The position numbers and the translations under genes are program-made. A DNA stretch of 43,362 bases, taken from Sulfurovum sp. GTDB taxonomy: Bacteria; Campylobacterota; Campylobacteria; Campylobacterales; Sulfurovaceae. Numbering within the stretch: the stretch's first letter is position 1; each line of letters begins with the position of its first letter. The stretch lies in assembly GCA_027068435.1 (NCBI GenBank), contig JAMOTA010000019.1, forward strand, positions 1-43,362, given 5' to 3'. The notes beneath the pieces are model-generated. The model was not told where the DNA came from. It saw nothing but the letters and a program-made list of their open reading frames with translations, and did no database searches. Of the stretch, positions 25,555 through 34,869 are shown piece after piece.

Positions 25555-26617
25555 AAGCTCTTACTTCTTTATCTATCTGGATAATATCTGCTATGTTAGA
25601 GGCTTTAACTTTATTAAATTTTTTGTAAGCATTGAGTATCATGTCGCTCATTCCAAAAAATGAACATTGCTCTTTTTGAAAAGCCTCTATGGCTACTTCA
25701 TTTGCAGCATTAATCACAACACCTAAATGGGGGTTAAGTAAAATATCTTCTTTAATACTCCAAATAGGGTAACGTTCTGCTTCTATGGGTAAAAACTCTA
25801 GGCTACCCATAGCTAACAAATCTGTAGAAGGTAAGATGTTTTCTTGCACTTCACCTCTAAGAGCAAAAGCAATAGGGAGTTTCATATCAACTCCTGCAAA
25901 ATGTGCAGTGGTTGAACCATCGTTGAACTCACACAAGGCGTGAATAATAGACTTTTTTTCTATAATCGCATCGATGTTAGAAGTGTTAAAAAGCCATTTC
26001 GCTTCTAAAAGTTCAAAGAGTTTGTTTATCATCGTAGCAGAGTCTATGGTGATTTTATTACCCATAGACCAATTGGGATGTTTCAGTGCATCAGAAAAAG
26101 TAGCATCTTTCATTTTGGAGAGTTCCCAGTCTCTAAAAGCCCCACCACTTGCTGTAATGTAAAGCTTAGAGAAAGGACGCTCATTCATAAGATACCAAAG
26201 CCCAAAATGTTCAGAGTCTATGGGTGTGATAAGAGACATATCTATGAACTCTCCTGCGACAACTAAAGACTCCTTATTTGCTAGTGCTACACGTTTGCCC
26301 ATGCTTGTGGCTTTGAGGGTAGGGGCAAGTCCTGCGTAGCCTACTAGGGCATTGACTATCGTTGTACTTTTAGCATTTTCTATGAGTGTTAAGATACCTT
26401 CATCTCCACAAAGTACATGAGAGTGGTTTACTTTGTGTCTGTCTGAAGCATGGGCTATAGCTACAACTTTGGGTTTATGTATGGCTATTTGTCTGTTTAG
26501 CAGTTCTATGTTAGCACCTGCTACAAGTGCCTCAATACTAATGTTATAGCGTTGGGCGATGATGAGTGTGTTTACACCTATGGAACCAGTAGAACCTAAT
26601 AATACTATGCTTGACAT
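25544..26617 (-). CDS. dxr: 1-deoxy-D-xylulose 5-phosphate reductoisomerase
   Basis: Dxr converts DXP to MEP with NADPH, the committed step of non-mevalonate isoprenoid synthesis. The 357-residue protein begins MSSIVLLGSTGSIGVNTL (NADPH P-loop). It has LANKESLVVAGE, the metal site DSEH (S-E-H), ASGGAFRDW and HPNWSMGNKITIDSATM. It is slightly shorter than E. coli Dxr (398), as is usual in this phylum. It begins 3 bases after cdsA and lacks a good Shine-Dalgarno, so coupling is likely. Confidence 0.97.
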   Translation of the reverse strand: MSSIVLLGSTGSIGVNTLIIAQRYNISIEALVAGANIELLNRQIAIHKPKVVAIAHASDRHKVNHSHVLCGDEGILTLIENAKSTTIVNALVGYAGLAPTLKATSMGKRVALANKESLVVAGEFIDMSLITPIDSEHFGLWYLMNERPFSKLYITASGGAFRDWELSKMKDATFSDALKHPNWSMGNKITIDSATMINKLFELLEAKWLFNTSNIDAIIEKKSIIHALCEFNDGSTTAHFAGVDMKLPIAFALRGEVQENILPSTDLLAMGSLEFLPIEAERYPIWSIKEDILLNPHLGVVINAANEVAIEAFQKEQCSFFGMSDMILNAYKKFNKVKASNIADIIQIDKEVRAYVQ

Positions 26618-26620
26618 GGC

Positions 26621-27376
26621 TTAAATGAGTGATCTAAGAGCAATGACCATGATAATAGCACCAAAGAGATACCCATCTATTCTGTCTAATATACCACCAT
26701 GCCCTGGTAGAAGGTCGCCAGAGTCTTTGACTCCCGCTTCACGTTTGAGGTAACTCTCAAACAAGTCACCAAAGATAGACGCTACAGCAGTTAAAAAGGT
26801 TACAACTAAAGCGATCCAAAATTCAACTACGTAGAGTCCTACAAAAGCTCCTGCTACAGTAGCAAGAAGTACACCACCAAAAACACCCTCTAGGGTTTTG
26901 TTAGGTGAAGTGTCTGAAAATTTGGTTTTACCTATGGCTTTACCTGTAAAGAATGCACCTATATCTGTAAGTGCAACGGTAACAAGAAGCCATAGCATTG
27001 AAGCAATACCAAAATCTTTATAGAGAATAAGAAAGAAAAGTATACCACTTACAGGGTAGAGAAAAGGGAGTAAAAGTCTCTTGTCAAAGTTATGTAGGTA
27101 GGCAAGTGATGAAGCAAAAATAATAGCGATAAAGAAGAAAAGATCATCAGGGTTAGGATAGAAGTATGCCACAACCCATAATAGTGCCGCCCAAAAATAA
27201 GTGGGAGGAGATATGAGGTTAAAAAGCTTCATCGCTTCATAAAATGCGAACATATAGATAACACCTAAAAACAACCACATAACAGTGAAGTTGTCAACCC
27301 AGCCGATAAAGCCTACAAGTACTAAAAGAGCAATACCTGTGATAATACGTTGATGTAATGAGCTTAAGTTTTTCAT
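26621..27376 (-). CDS. cdsA: Phosphatidate cytidylyltransferase
   Basis: CdsA makes CDP-diacylglycerol from phosphatidate and CTP, the branch point of phospholipid synthesis. The 251-residue protein has about seven or eight membrane spans and the CDS signature [20 protein letters not shown], continuing GILDRID, near the C-terminus. [16 protein letters not shown] is the other conserved block. AGGA lies about 10 bases before ATG 27376. It is the first gene of the cdsA-dxr-hydrolase-tsaD run, with a TATAAT 35 bases upstream. Confidence 0.97.
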   Translation of the reverse strand: MKNLSSLHQRIITGIALLVLVGFIGWVDNFTVMWLFLGVIYMFAFYEAMKLFNLISPPTYFWAALLWVVAYFYPNPDDLFFFIAIIFASSLAYLHNFDKRLLLPFLYPVSGILFFLILYKDFGIASMLWLLVTVALTDIGAFFTGKAIGKTKFSDTSPNKTLEGVFGGVLLATVAGAFVGLYVVEFWIALVVTFLTAVASIFGDLFESYLKREAGVKDSGDLLPGHGGILDRIDGYLFGAIIMVIALRSLI

Positions 27377-27410
27377 GATAATAATTTCCTGATAGTTAGT
27401 ATAGAGGGTG

Positions 27411-27416
27411 ATTATA
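27411..27416 (-). promoter_or_regulatory. Probable -10 of the cdsA operon
   Basis: The minus strand reads catggTATAATcaccc just after the end of the NFACT gene. It is the only clear -10 between that gene and cdsA and would drive cdsA-dxr-hydrolase-tsaD. Confidence 0.55.
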
Positions 27417-27428
27417 CCATGCTTTGCG

Positions 27429-28787
27429 TTAAATCCTAATCTCTACACCCTCTTTGGTAACACGAATAGTTTCATACTTGTTATAAAATACATTAGAACC
27501 CTCTTGAACTTTAATAAATTTACGTTTGGTATAATCTACCTCATAATCTCCAGGATTTTTTACTGAAAAGTCAACACAAAGTTTGGCAGCTGCTTGTATC
27601 ACAGAGTCAGGTAAGTTCTGTTTATCTGTTCTAATAATAACATGAGAAGAGGGGACATCACGTATATGCATCCAGAGATCATTTGCTTTGGCAATCTGGA
27701 GAAGTTTTTGGTTTTCGTTGCTGTTTCGACCTACAAGTACTTTGTATCCCTCTATCCAAAAGAGTTCTCCCTCTCTTAGTTTCTCTTTTTTACGTAATGA
27801 TTTTGCACGTTTAGGGACAAGAAGCTCTAGCTCATAAGGGGTAGTTGCTTGTTCTAATGCATAGTAGATGTTTTCATAAAAAGATTGTTTAGAGCTAAGG
27901 TTCTCTTGCTCTATGTGTACATTTTTTCCTTTACTCTTGGCACGTTTAGAGAGGTTAAAGTAGTAGTCAGGCATACGGTTAACTTTAACATCTTTAGGAA
28001 GAGATATCGTTACCTCTTCTCCCTCAAAATCAAAAGTTTTGAGTGTAGAGTCATAGGGTTTTATCTGATAAAGGTTGGCTAAGATGAGGTTACCATAGTT
28101 ATTGTGTTTACGTGAAGTTTGTAGTAAAGAAGCTTCATTAGGTAGTTTCTTTAAGAGTTGAGCAAACTTTTTTATTTTCTTTGCAACAGTAGAGAGTTTC
28201 TGTTTTTTTAGCTCTTGAAGACGCTGTTTTTGAATAGCAAGATACTTCTCATGAAGGAGTTGGTCGATGTCACTGGTCTCATCTTCTTTTTGTGTAGTGT
28301 TGTTATGAGATGACTCTCTAGGAGGAATGGCTAGTAACTCCATACCTGGGCGAATAACACGAAAAGAGCTGTCTGCATCTATGTGACGCAAGGCTTCTAT
28401 GATAACTTCATTATCATCAATAAGAATCGCATTGGTATTTTTACCTGTAAATTCAAGCTGTAAGTAGATAATCTTATCTTTATAAGAGCTTTTTGGTGCA
28501 AGGGTAAAACGTAAAATACGGTCATTATCGGGTACCTCTACGCTAAGGAGCTTACCCCCACTCATAAGAGAGTGTAGTAGGGTGTCAAAAGGAGCATTGT
28601 AGCCTTGTAAAGGTCTTTGAGAAGGTGCTTTATATACAAAGCTATGTCCCCTAGTAAGGTTGAAAAAATAGCTTTCAGATTTGTCAAACATTATCTCTAA
28701 TGTGTTGTCCTCTATGCGTCTTGCACGACTGATGAAGGTAAAGGTATTTAACCGTTTTGCGATGGCTTTTAGTTCATGTAGTTTCAT
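27429..28787 (-). CDS. NFACT family protein (RqcH/Fbp54-like)
   Basis: The 452-residue protein has the NFACT-N domain ([13 protein letters not shown], then [14 protein letters not shown] and [12 protein letters not shown]), a central basic coiled coil (about 185-250 and 320-350), and the NFACT-R domain ([20 protein letters not shown], then [19 protein letters not shown]). RqcH members bind stalled 50S-peptidyl-tRNA and add alanine tails in ribosome rescue; some are annotated as fibronectin-binding. The protein is shorter than Bacillus RqcH (about 570). I chose ATG 28787 after CGAGGA; an ATG 30 bases upstream has no ribosome-binding site. A role in ribosome quality control is inferred from the family. 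Confidence 0.88.
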   Translation of the reverse strand: MKLHELKAIAKRLNTFTFISRARRIEDNTLEIMFDKSESYFFNLTRGHSFVYKAPSQRPLQGYNAPFDTLLHSLMSGGKLLSVEVPDNDRILRFTLAPKSSYKDKIIYLQLEFTGKNTNAILIDDNEVIIEALRHIDADSSFRVIRPGMELLAIPPRESSHNNTTQKEDETSDIDQLLHEKYLAIQKQRLQELKKQKLSTVAKKIKKFAQLLKKLPNEASLLQTSRKHNNYGNLILANLYQIKPYDSTLKTFDFEGEEVTISLPKDVKVNRMPDYYFNLSKRAKSKGKNVHIEQENLSSKQSFYENIYYALEQATTPYELELLVPKRAKSLRKKEKLREGELFWIEGYKVLVGRNSNENQKLLQIAKANDLWMHIRDVPSSHVIIRTDKQNLPDSVIQAAAKLCVDFSVKNPGDYEVDYTKRKFIKVQEGSNVFYNKYETIRVTKEGVEIRI

Positions 28788-28794
28788 GTTTCCT

Positions 28795-28858
28795 CGTAGG
28801 GTGAAGGTATTCACCATTATCTGATTTTTGTTTTAACGGTAGATAAATCTACCCTACG
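28795..28858. repeat. Nested inverted repeats between the NFACT gene and leuC
   Basis: CGTAGGGT (28795-28802) and ACCCTACG (28851-28858) enclose two hairpins: GGTGAA-GGTA-TTCACC (28800-28815) and GGTAGA-TAAA-TCTACC (28838-28853). The outer and inner arms share bases, so alternative foldings compete. The GC-rich arms stand out in AT-rich DNA between divergent genes. Confidence 0.5.
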
Positions 28859-28905
28859 CGTTGTGATTATTCATTTCATGAAATTTTACCATAAACAACT
28901 TTCGC

Positions 28906-28911
28906 TATAAT
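28906..28911 (+). promoter_or_regulatory. Probable -10 of the leuC promoter
   Basis: TATAAT in ttcgcTATAATtcgca lies 42 bases before the leuC ATG. The purT promoter region on the other strand has a similar ttcgcTAAAAT. Confidence 0.6.
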
Positions 28912-28953
28912 TCGCATAATATTATATACATTATACATCAGCAAGGACACCCT

Positions 28954-30234
28954 ATGGCACAGACTATGACAGAGAAGATTTTTTCAGAACATGCAGGACA
29001 TGAAGTTACCGCAGGAGAGATAGTAAGAGTAGATATCGATATGATTATTGGTAATGACATCACAACACCTATCTCTATACGCGCATTTGAAGAGAGTGGA
29101 GCAGAGAAGTTGGCTAGACCAGATAACTTCTGTATTGTTATGGATCATTATATCCCTGCAAAAGATATCGCTTCGGCAAATCAAGCAAAGATTTCAAGAG
29201 AGTTTGCCTATAAACATGATTTAAAAAACTTCTTTGATGAGAAAGATATGGGTATAGAACATGCATTACTTCCAGAAAAAGGGCTTGTAATCCCAGGTGA
29301 TGTTATCATCGGAGCAGACTCACACACTTGTACACATGGTGCATTGGGAGCATTTTCAACAGGTATGGGAAGTACAGACCTCTCATTTGGTATGATAACG
29401 GGTGGCAATTGGTTTAAAGTTCCTGAGACTATTAAAGTAGAGTTAACAGGTAAACCAGGAGAGCATATCTATGGTAAAGATATTATCTTAGAACTTATCC
29501 GTGAGATAGGTGTTGATGGTGCATTATATAAATCGATTGAATTTACAGGTGAAGCTATCCAGTACCTTGAGATGGCAGATAGATTCTCTATCTCTAACAT
29601 GGTTATAGAAGCAGGTGCTAAAAATGGTATTTTTGCAGTAGATGACATTACAGTAACTTACCTAGAAGAGAGAAAAGAGGTAAATGGTGGTTTAAGAGCA
29701 GAACCTAAAATCCACACTTCAGACGCAGATGCAATATACTGTCAAACGATAGTTATAGACACAGCAGCACTTAGCCCAGTTATCGCGTACCCATTCTTAC
29801 CTTCAAATGGTAAACCTGTAGAACAAGCTGTAGCAGATGACTTGAAGATAGACCAAGTAATGATAGGTTCTTGTACAAACGGACGTATAGAAGATTTACG
29901 TATTGCAGCTAAAATCATGAAAGGTAAACGTGTAGCTAAGCATACAAGAATGATAGTTACTCCTGCCACACAAAAAATACTACTCCAAGCTCAAGATGAA
30001 GGATTAATGAGAATCCTCATCGAAGCAGGAGCAGTTGTCTCTAACCCTACATGTGGGGCTTGTTTAGGAGGCTATATGGGTATCTTAGGTGATGGTGAAA
30101 GATGTGTCGCTACAACAAACCGTAACTTCGTAGGACGTATGGGTGCAAGAACCTCAGAAATCTACCTAGCAAACTCAGCAGTAGCAGCAGCAAGTGCTAT
30201 AGCAGGGAAGATAGTAGACCCTAGAGATATATAA
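28954..30234 (+). CDS. leuC: 3-isopropylmalate dehydratase, large subunit
   Basis: LeuC with LeuD isomerises 2- to 3-isopropylmalate in leucine synthesis. The 426-residue aconitase-family protein has GADSHTCTHGALGAFSTGMG, IGSCTNGRIEDLRIAAKIM and NPTCGACLGGYMGILGDGE, which give the three 4Fe-4S cysteines. The size is that of the shorter LeuC/homoaconitase class. The start follows AAGGA. leuD and leuB are not adjacent: the next gene is convergent, so the partner subunit must be encoded elsewhere. The specificity call (leucine rather than homoaconitate) rests on the expected biology. Confidence 0.92.
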   Translation: MAQTMTEKIFSEHAGHEVTAGEIVRVDIDMIIGNDITTPISIRAFEESGAEKLARPDNFCIVMDHYIPAKDIASANQAKISREFAYKHDLKNFFDEKDMGIEHALLPEKGLVIPGDVIIGADSHTCTHGALGAFSTGMGSTDLSFGMITGGNWFKVPETIKVELTGKPGEHIYGKDIILELIREIGVDGALYKSIEFTGEAIQYLEMADRFSISNMVIEAGAKNGIFAVDDITVTYLEERKEVNGGLRAEPKIHTSDADAIYCQTIVIDTAALSPVIAYPFLPSNGKPVEQAVADDLKIDQVMIGSCTNGRIEDLRIAAKIMKGKRVAKHTRMIVTPATQKILLQAQDEGLMRILIEAGAVVSNPTCGACLGGYMGILGDGERCVATTNRNFVGRMGARTSEIYLANSAVAAASAIAGKIVDPRDI

Positions 30235-30250
30235 ATATCTTTATTTAACA

Positions 30251-30283
30251 GTAAAGCTTTAAGTTATTCTTTTAAGGCTTTAC
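30251..30283. terminator. Bidirectional terminator between leuC and sdhB
   Basis: GTAAAGCTTTAA pairs with TTAAGGCTTTAC (one T-G pair) around a 9-base loop. TATCTTTTGTTTCATTTT follows on the plus side. It sits in the 77-base gap between convergent genes and can serve both. Confidence 0.65.
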
Positions 30284-30311
30284 TATCTTTTGTTTCATTT
30301 TACCTCTATCT

Positions 30312-31031
30312 TTAAAACCCACCATTTGGATCAAATCCAAATCCTCCACCAAAATCTGGTGTTCCAAAACTTTGTGTTGCAAAAGAGGGGTCTGTGTGTC
30401 CGTGTTGTAGGGAGATTCCTCTAAGCATCGTGATGTCCATTTTTGGGTCTATGCCTTTAGGGCAGACAGCTGTACACTCTCCACATAAGGTACAATCCCA
30501 CACACCATTGGTTTGAATGTTATCTACGATAGCTTTTGCGTTACTCTCTTGTTTATCTATACTATATCTGTAGGCACGAGTGAGAGTAAAAGGACCAAGA
30601 AAGTCAGGGTTAACTGCTAAGACAGGGCAGGCTGAGTAGCATGAGTCACAGAGTATGCAGTCTGTCTGTTTTTCAGTTTGCATTTCATCTTTATGGTTGA
30701 GTGAAGTTTCTTGATAGCTTTGTAACCATGCCGTACTTTTGGTTAGTGTCTCTTTTGCTTTGTGTTTATCTACTTTTAAGTCACGTAGTACGGGGTGGTA
30801 CTGTAGTGGCTCTATGGTGTCACCCTCTTGTACCTTATACGCACAAGAGAGTACCTCTTTCCCATTTACTCGAACAGCACACGTACCACAAACAGAAGCA
30901 CGACAGCCTGCTGAGAATGTAAGTGAAGCATCTTGAGCTTCTTTTATCTCATAAAGAGCAGTAAGGAGGGTAATACCATGGGAGACTTCAAAAGATTCTA
31001 CACTTTTTTCACGTTGTATTTTTATCTCCAT
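30312..31031 (-). CDS. sdhB: Succinate dehydrogenase/fumarate reductase iron-sulfur subunit
   Basis: The 239-residue protein has a 2Fe-2S domain with C43, C48, C51 and C63 (CRASVCGTCAVRVNG), then C125-xx-C128-xx-C131-xxx-C135-P and C180-xx-C183-xx-C186-xxx-C190-P. In classical SdhB/FrdB the place of C183 is Ile or Val and the cluster is 3Fe-4S; here a second 4Fe-4S is expected, as in SdhE-type enzymes. The C-terminus is Gly/Phe-rich (PDFGGGFGFDPNGGF). ATG 31031 overlaps the sdhA stop (TAATG) and follows GGAG; an upstream in-frame ATG at 31049 has no such support. No anchor subunit gene follows. Confidence 0.93.
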   Translation of the reverse strand: MEIKIQREKSVESFEVSHGITLLTALYEIKEAQDASLTFSAGCRASVCGTCAVRVNGKEVLSCAYKVQEGDTIEPLQYHPVLRDLKVDKHKAKETLTKSTAWLQSYQETSLNHKDEMQTEKQTDCILCDSCYSACPVLAVNPDFLGPFTLTRAYRYSIDKQESNAKAIVDNIQTNGVWDCTLCGECTAVCPKGIDPKMDITMLRGISLQHGHTDPSFATQSFGTPDFGGGFGFDPNGGF

Positions 31032-32626
31032 TACTGCTCCTTTTTCCATTGTAAAACAATATGTTTTTGTAAATCTTTATTTTCCTCTTCAAAACCTACT
31101 TTAAAGTGTGCCCCTCTACTCTCATCTCTAGCTATAGCAGAGGAGATAATAGTAGGTGCAAGAAGTAGGGCATTGGAGAACTCTAAAAAGTCGATGAGGT
31201 TACTGTTATTGGCTTGATGTTTATCTTCTATACCCATCTGGGTTAACGCAACTTGTACCGATATTACCTCTTCTAATGCTAAATGTAACGCTTTGTTCTC
31301 TCTTACGATACCAACTTTTTGGTAAAAGAGTTTACCTAAAGAGACTCTCTTTTCATAAAAGTTTATACGATTTTCTTTTTTATAAATAGTTTCTATATAA
31401 GCTTTGTCTTCTTGAAGTTGTTTATCATCAGCTGATTTACTACTTGCATAGATGGAGTGCTTATACGCATTCTCTCCTGCAAATTTACCAAATGCAGAAA
31501 TCTCAAGTAGAGAGTTCCCACCAAGTCTATTTGCTCCATGAACTTTAGCATTAGAACATTCACCTACGGCAAAACAGCCTTTTATACCATTGACTTCTAG
31601 TGCATAGTCAACATCTATGCCACCCATGGAGTAGTGAGCTACAGGTTTAATAGGGATAAGCTCCAAAGAGGGATTTACTTGTTCATGAAGTTTACAAAGT
31701 GCTACCTCTTGAGGGAGTGTCTCCATAAGTTTTTTCTCTCCTAAATGTCTCAAATCTAAAAAGACCTCTTTATTATTTTGCAATTGAGAAAAAATGGCAC
31801 GTGCAACTTCATCTCTAGGTTTTAGTTCATCTACAAATCGTTCATTGTCAGAGTTAAGTAGGTAACCCCCTTCACCTCTTGCACTCTCACTGATGAGTAT
31901 GGCAGAGTGTTTAAATGCGGTAGGGTGAAACTGTATAAACTCCATGTCAGAGACTGCACCACCTGCACGAAGTACAGCTGCTACACCATCACCAGTAGAG
32001 CCGTAAGCATTGGTAGTAAACCCATGATAAAGAGAAGCATATCCACCTGTTGCTATCACTACAGATTTTGCATCTATCTGTTTAAGTTCTCCTGTACGGA
32101 TGTTTAAAAAAGTAGCTCCTTTAGATACCCCATCTTTGATGATAAGATTAAGTAAATAATGTTCATCTAAAAAGTCTATTTTCTCTTTTAAACACGTGTC
32201 ATAAAGTGTATGAAGTATTTTAAGTCCTGTATAGTCTTGAGCATAACAAGCACGTTTAGCAGAAGCACCACCCATCTGATGTTGTGCTACTGTCTCTTTT
32301 CCACTTTTGCCGTTGTCTAAACGAGAAAAGGGTACCCCTAACTGTTCTAGCCACTCTATGGTTTGTGGTGCATCTGCACACATTTTACGTACCATATCGT
32401 CATCACATAAACCATGAGCAGATTTAATGGTATCTGCTATATGTGAACTTACATGGTCTTCATTTATATTACCAAGTGCAGCATTGATTCCACCTTGTGC
32501 CATGGAAGTTTGAGAGTTAGTGGGATATGTTTTACCCACTACAAGAACAGAAGCCCCTGCTGTTTGAGCAGAAAGTGCAGCAGTAAGTCCTGCTCCTCCT
32601 GAACCTATAATAAGAACATCTATCAT
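31031..32626 (-). CDS. sdhA: Succinate dehydrogenase/fumarate reductase flavoprotein subunit
   Basis: The 531-residue flavoprotein interconverts succinate and fumarate. It has the FAD-binding IGSGGAGLTAAL, MEFIQFHPTAF (His234), SESARGEGGYLLN, RDEVARAI (Arg271, the proton-shuttle position), HYSMGGI (His331) and HGANRLGGNSLLE (Arg367), so the catalytic site is intact. The usual covalent-FAD histidine (RSHT in E. coli) is Gln39 in PTNSQTSMAQGG, so FAD should be non-covalent. There is no Tat or Sec signal, so the enzyme faces the cytoplasm, unlike MfrA. The C-terminal domain is short. sdhA lies between a hydroxyacid dehydrogenase gene (1-base gap) and sdhB. L-aspartate oxidase is excluded by the sdhB partner. 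Confidence 0.93.
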   Translation of the reverse strand: MIDVLIIGSGGAGLTAALSAQTAGASVLVVGKTYPTNSQTSMAQGGINAALGNINEDHVSSHIADTIKSAHGLCDDDMVRKMCADAPQTIEWLEQLGVPFSRLDNGKSGKETVAQHQMGGASAKRACYAQDYTGLKILHTLYDTCLKEKIDFLDEHYLLNLIIKDGVSKGATFLNIRTGELKQIDAKSVVIATGGYASLYHGFTTNAYGSTGDGVAAVLRAGGAVSDMEFIQFHPTAFKHSAILISESARGEGGYLLNSDNERFVDELKPRDEVARAIFSQLQNNKEVFLDLRHLGEKKLMETLPQEVALCKLHEQVNPSLELIPIKPVAHYSMGGIDVDYALEVNGIKGCFAVGECSNAKVHGANRLGGNSLLEISAFGKFAGENAYKHSIYASSKSADDKQLQEDKAYIETIYKKENRINFYEKRVSLGKLFYQKVGIVRENKALHLALEEVISVQVALTQMGIEDKHQANNSNLIDFLEFSNALLLAPTIISSAIARDESRGAHFKVGFEEENKDLQKHIVLQWKKEQ

Positions 32627-32627
32627 T

Positions 32628-33560
32628 TTACTTCTCCAAAAATGTATGAATATTTTTTACGATACCCGCAAGAAGCTTTTTTCTAGCTTCTATACTTGAC
32701 CATGCTATATGTGGGGTAATGAGTAGTCTCTCTTTGTGTTTTATCTCTCTTAGTCTGTTGTTTTCACAAAGAGGTTCAGTCTCAAGTACATCTAGCCCCG
32801 CGTAAAACCTCTTTCTATCAAGCTCATAAGAGAGATCAGTCTCATCTATAATACCACCTCTTCCAAGGTTAAGTAAAATAGCATCTTCTTTAATAAATGG
32901 TAAGTTTATTTCATTAATAAGCTCATAAGTGTCATCATTAAGTGGTGCATGAATAGAGATGATGTCAGAATCCTTAAGAAGAAACTCCAAATTTTGATGA
33001 GGGTAACCATGTTTAAGGTTTTTTCCAGAAGTAGAGTAGTAGCTTACCTCTGCTCCAAAAGCAGTAGCAATGTCTGCAACCCCTTGTCCTATAGCTCCAA
33101 AGCCAATAATCCCCCATTTTTTCCCAGCAATCTCATAAAAAGGACGTGAAACATCAGTAAATAGATTAGACTTTGTCCATGTGTCATTTTGTACTACTTC
33201 ATTGTAGTAGGCTATCTTCTCTAAAAGATACAACGCCATAGAGAATGTATGTTGAATGACAGACTGTGTAGAGTACCCTGCAACATTCTTAACTGCTATC
33301 TCTTTAATCTTTGCTGCTTTAAGGTCTACATTATTCATCCCTGTAGCTGCGATGCAGATGAGTTTTAAATTGTGACACATATCCATGATTTTAGCACCTA
33401 TAACTACTTTATTAGTAATGACAATATCTGCATATTCAATACGAGAGAGGGTCTTTGATGCATCAGTCGTCTGATACTTCGTTACTGTACCAAAAGTATC
33501 TAATATACTAAGATCTAAATCATCACCTAGCGTTTGTGCATCTAGTAGTACGATATTCAT
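32628..33560 (-). CDS. D-isomer specific 2-hydroxyacid dehydrogenase (glycerate/hydroxypyruvate type)
   Basis: The 310-residue NAD(P)-dependent enzyme has the Rossmann motif IGFGAIGQGVADIA (about residues 150-163), the substrate Arg in LLNLGRGGIIDE, a Glu in DVLETEPL and the catalytic His in LLITPHIAWSS. The N-terminal block LICIAATGMNNVDLKAAK is typical of hydroxypyruvate reductase/glycerate dehydrogenase (HprA), but lactate and other 2-keto acids cannot be excluded. I chose ATG 33560 (MNIVLLDAQTLGDD) after AGGATAG; a longer frame adds nine residues without a ribosome-binding site. It lies between purT and sdhA in one transcript. Confidence 0.9.
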   Translation of the reverse strand: MNIVLLDAQTLGDDLDLSILDTFGTVTKYQTTDASKTLSRIEYADIVITNKVVIGAKIMDMCHNLKLICIAATGMNNVDLKAAKIKEIAVKNVAGYSTQSVIQHTFSMALYLLEKIAYYNEVVQNDTWTKSNLFTDVSRPFYEIAGKKWGIIGFGAIGQGVADIATAFGAEVSYYSTSGKNLKHGYPHQNLEFLLKDSDIISIHAPLNDDTYELINEINLPFIKEDAILLNLGRGGIIDETDLSYELDRKRFYAGLDVLETEPLCENNRLREIKHKERLLITPHIAWSSIEARKKLLAGIVKNIHTFLEK

Positions 33561-33576
33561 ATCTATCCTTATACTA

Positions 33577-34740
33577 TTAACTGTCACTTATACTTGAAGC
33601 GATAGCTAATGCACGCTCTTTAGCGTTCTCTACTTCATCTAACACAAGACTTACTGCCATACGACGGCCTACATGAGACTCAGGTTTTCCAAAGACTCTT
33701 ACGAAACTGTCTTTTGTAAAGGCAGAGTCTGGCACTTCAAGCGTAGGGTTGAGTTTTTCATTTTTAGCTTTGTATGCACCACATGCACCAGAACCATAAG
33801 TGATATACTCAAGAGGCAGACCAAGAACAGCTCTTATGTGTAATGCAAATTGACTTTGGCTTTGGGTAATAAGTGTTACCATCCCTGTGTCATGTGGACG
33901 AGGGCTAAGTTCAGAGAAGTAAACCTCACCATCTTTTACAAAGAACTCTACACCAAAGATACCACGACCACCAAGACCACCTGTTACTGCTTTAGCAATG
34001 TCTTTTGCCTTTTGAAGTGTCTCTTCACTCATCTGTGCAGGTTGCCATGAAAGTATAAAGTCACCATCTTTTTGTACATGCCCAATAGCATCACAAAATA
34101 CCGTACCTGTTTCATTACGTACAGTAAGTAGGGTGATTTCATAGTCAAAAGGAACAAACTCTTCAACGATGAGTTCAGAGGCATCACCACGAGCCTCTTT
34201 TGCTATCTCCCAAGACTTCTCTATGTCATCAGCACTTTTTGCAATACTCTGTCCATGTCCTGAAGAACTCATAACAGGTTTAATAACACAAGGGAAGCCT
34301 ATACGTTGAGCAGCTTCTTTAAGTCCCTCAAAAGTCGTGATAAACTCATACCCACTTGTTTTAAGTCCCAATGTTTCAGCTGCAAATACACGAATGTTTT
34401 TACGGTTCATCGTTTTATTTACTGCCTCAGCATTTGGGATAACATGAAAGCCACGTTTCTCTGCTTCAAAAAGTGCAGAGATGCTTATCGCTTCTACTTC
34501 TGGCAATATATAGGTAGGTTGTTCCTTTTCTATAAGCTCAAGAACAGCCTTTTCATCTTGCATATCTATAGCATAAGCACGGTTAGCTACTAAATGAGCA
34601 GGTGCATTTTTATACTTGTCAACAGCTATGACTTCAATGCCAAGCCTTTGTGCTTCTATAGCAACTTCTTTACCTAGCTCACCAGAGCCAAGTAGCATGA
34701 TTTTAATCGCATCTTTTTGTAGAGTAGTAGTAAATGTCAT
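33577..34740 (-). CDS. purT: Formate-dependent phosphoribosylglycinamide formyltransferase (GAR transformylase 2)
   Basis: PurT makes formyl-GAR from GAR, formate and ATP, replacing the folate-dependent PurN step. The 387-residue ATP-grasp protein has [57 protein letters not shown] and [20 protein letters not shown]. The length is normal. AAAGG precedes the ATG by 8 bases. It is the first gene of the purT-dehydrogenase-sdhA-sdhB run and has its own TAAAAT promoter element. Confidence 0.97.
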   Translation of the reverse strand: MTFTTTLQKDAIKIMLLGSGELGKEVAIEAQRLGIEVIAVDKYKNAPAHLVANRAYAIDMQDEKAVLELIEKEQPTYILPEVEAISISALFEAEKRGFHVIPNAEAVNKTMNRKNIRVFAAETLGLKTSGYEFITTFEGLKEAAQRIGFPCVIKPVMSSSGHGQSIAKSADDIEKSWEIAKEARGDASELIVEEFVPFDYEITLLTVRNETGTVFCDAIGHVQKDGDFILSWQPAQMSEETLQKAKDIAKAVTGGLGGRGIFGVEFFVKDGEVYFSELSPRPHDTGMVTLITQSQSQFALHIRAVLGLPLEYITYGSGACGAYKAKNEKLNPTLEVPDSAFTKDSFVRVFGKPESHVGRRMAVSLVLDEVENAKERALAIASSISDS

Positions 34741-34770
34741 TAGGATAACCTTTGAAAAAATATAGAGATT

Positions 34771-34776
34771 ATTTTA
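34771..34776 (-). promoter_or_regulatory. Probable -10 of purT
   Basis: The minus strand reads ttcgcTAAAATaatc, 30 bases before the purT ATG. It is divergent from the rplM promoter in a 180-base shared gap. Confidence 0.4.
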
Positions 34777-34822
34777 GCGAAATTATTACTTGTTTTACTT
34801 TTAATTAAAGATATTTAACTTT

Positions 34823-34859
34823 AAACCTTAAGTTAATCTTAATTTAAATAAACCTTAAG
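34823..34859 (+). repeat. Two AAACCTTAAG direct repeats upstream of rplM
   Basis: The decamer occurs at 34823-34832 and 34850-34859, 27 bases apart, each followed by TTAATC- or ATTAAG-like sequence. The second copy ends 10 bases before the rplM -10. It could be a regulator site or simply curved, A/T-phased promoter DNA. Confidence 0.45.
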
Positions 34860-34869
34860 ATTAAGTGGA

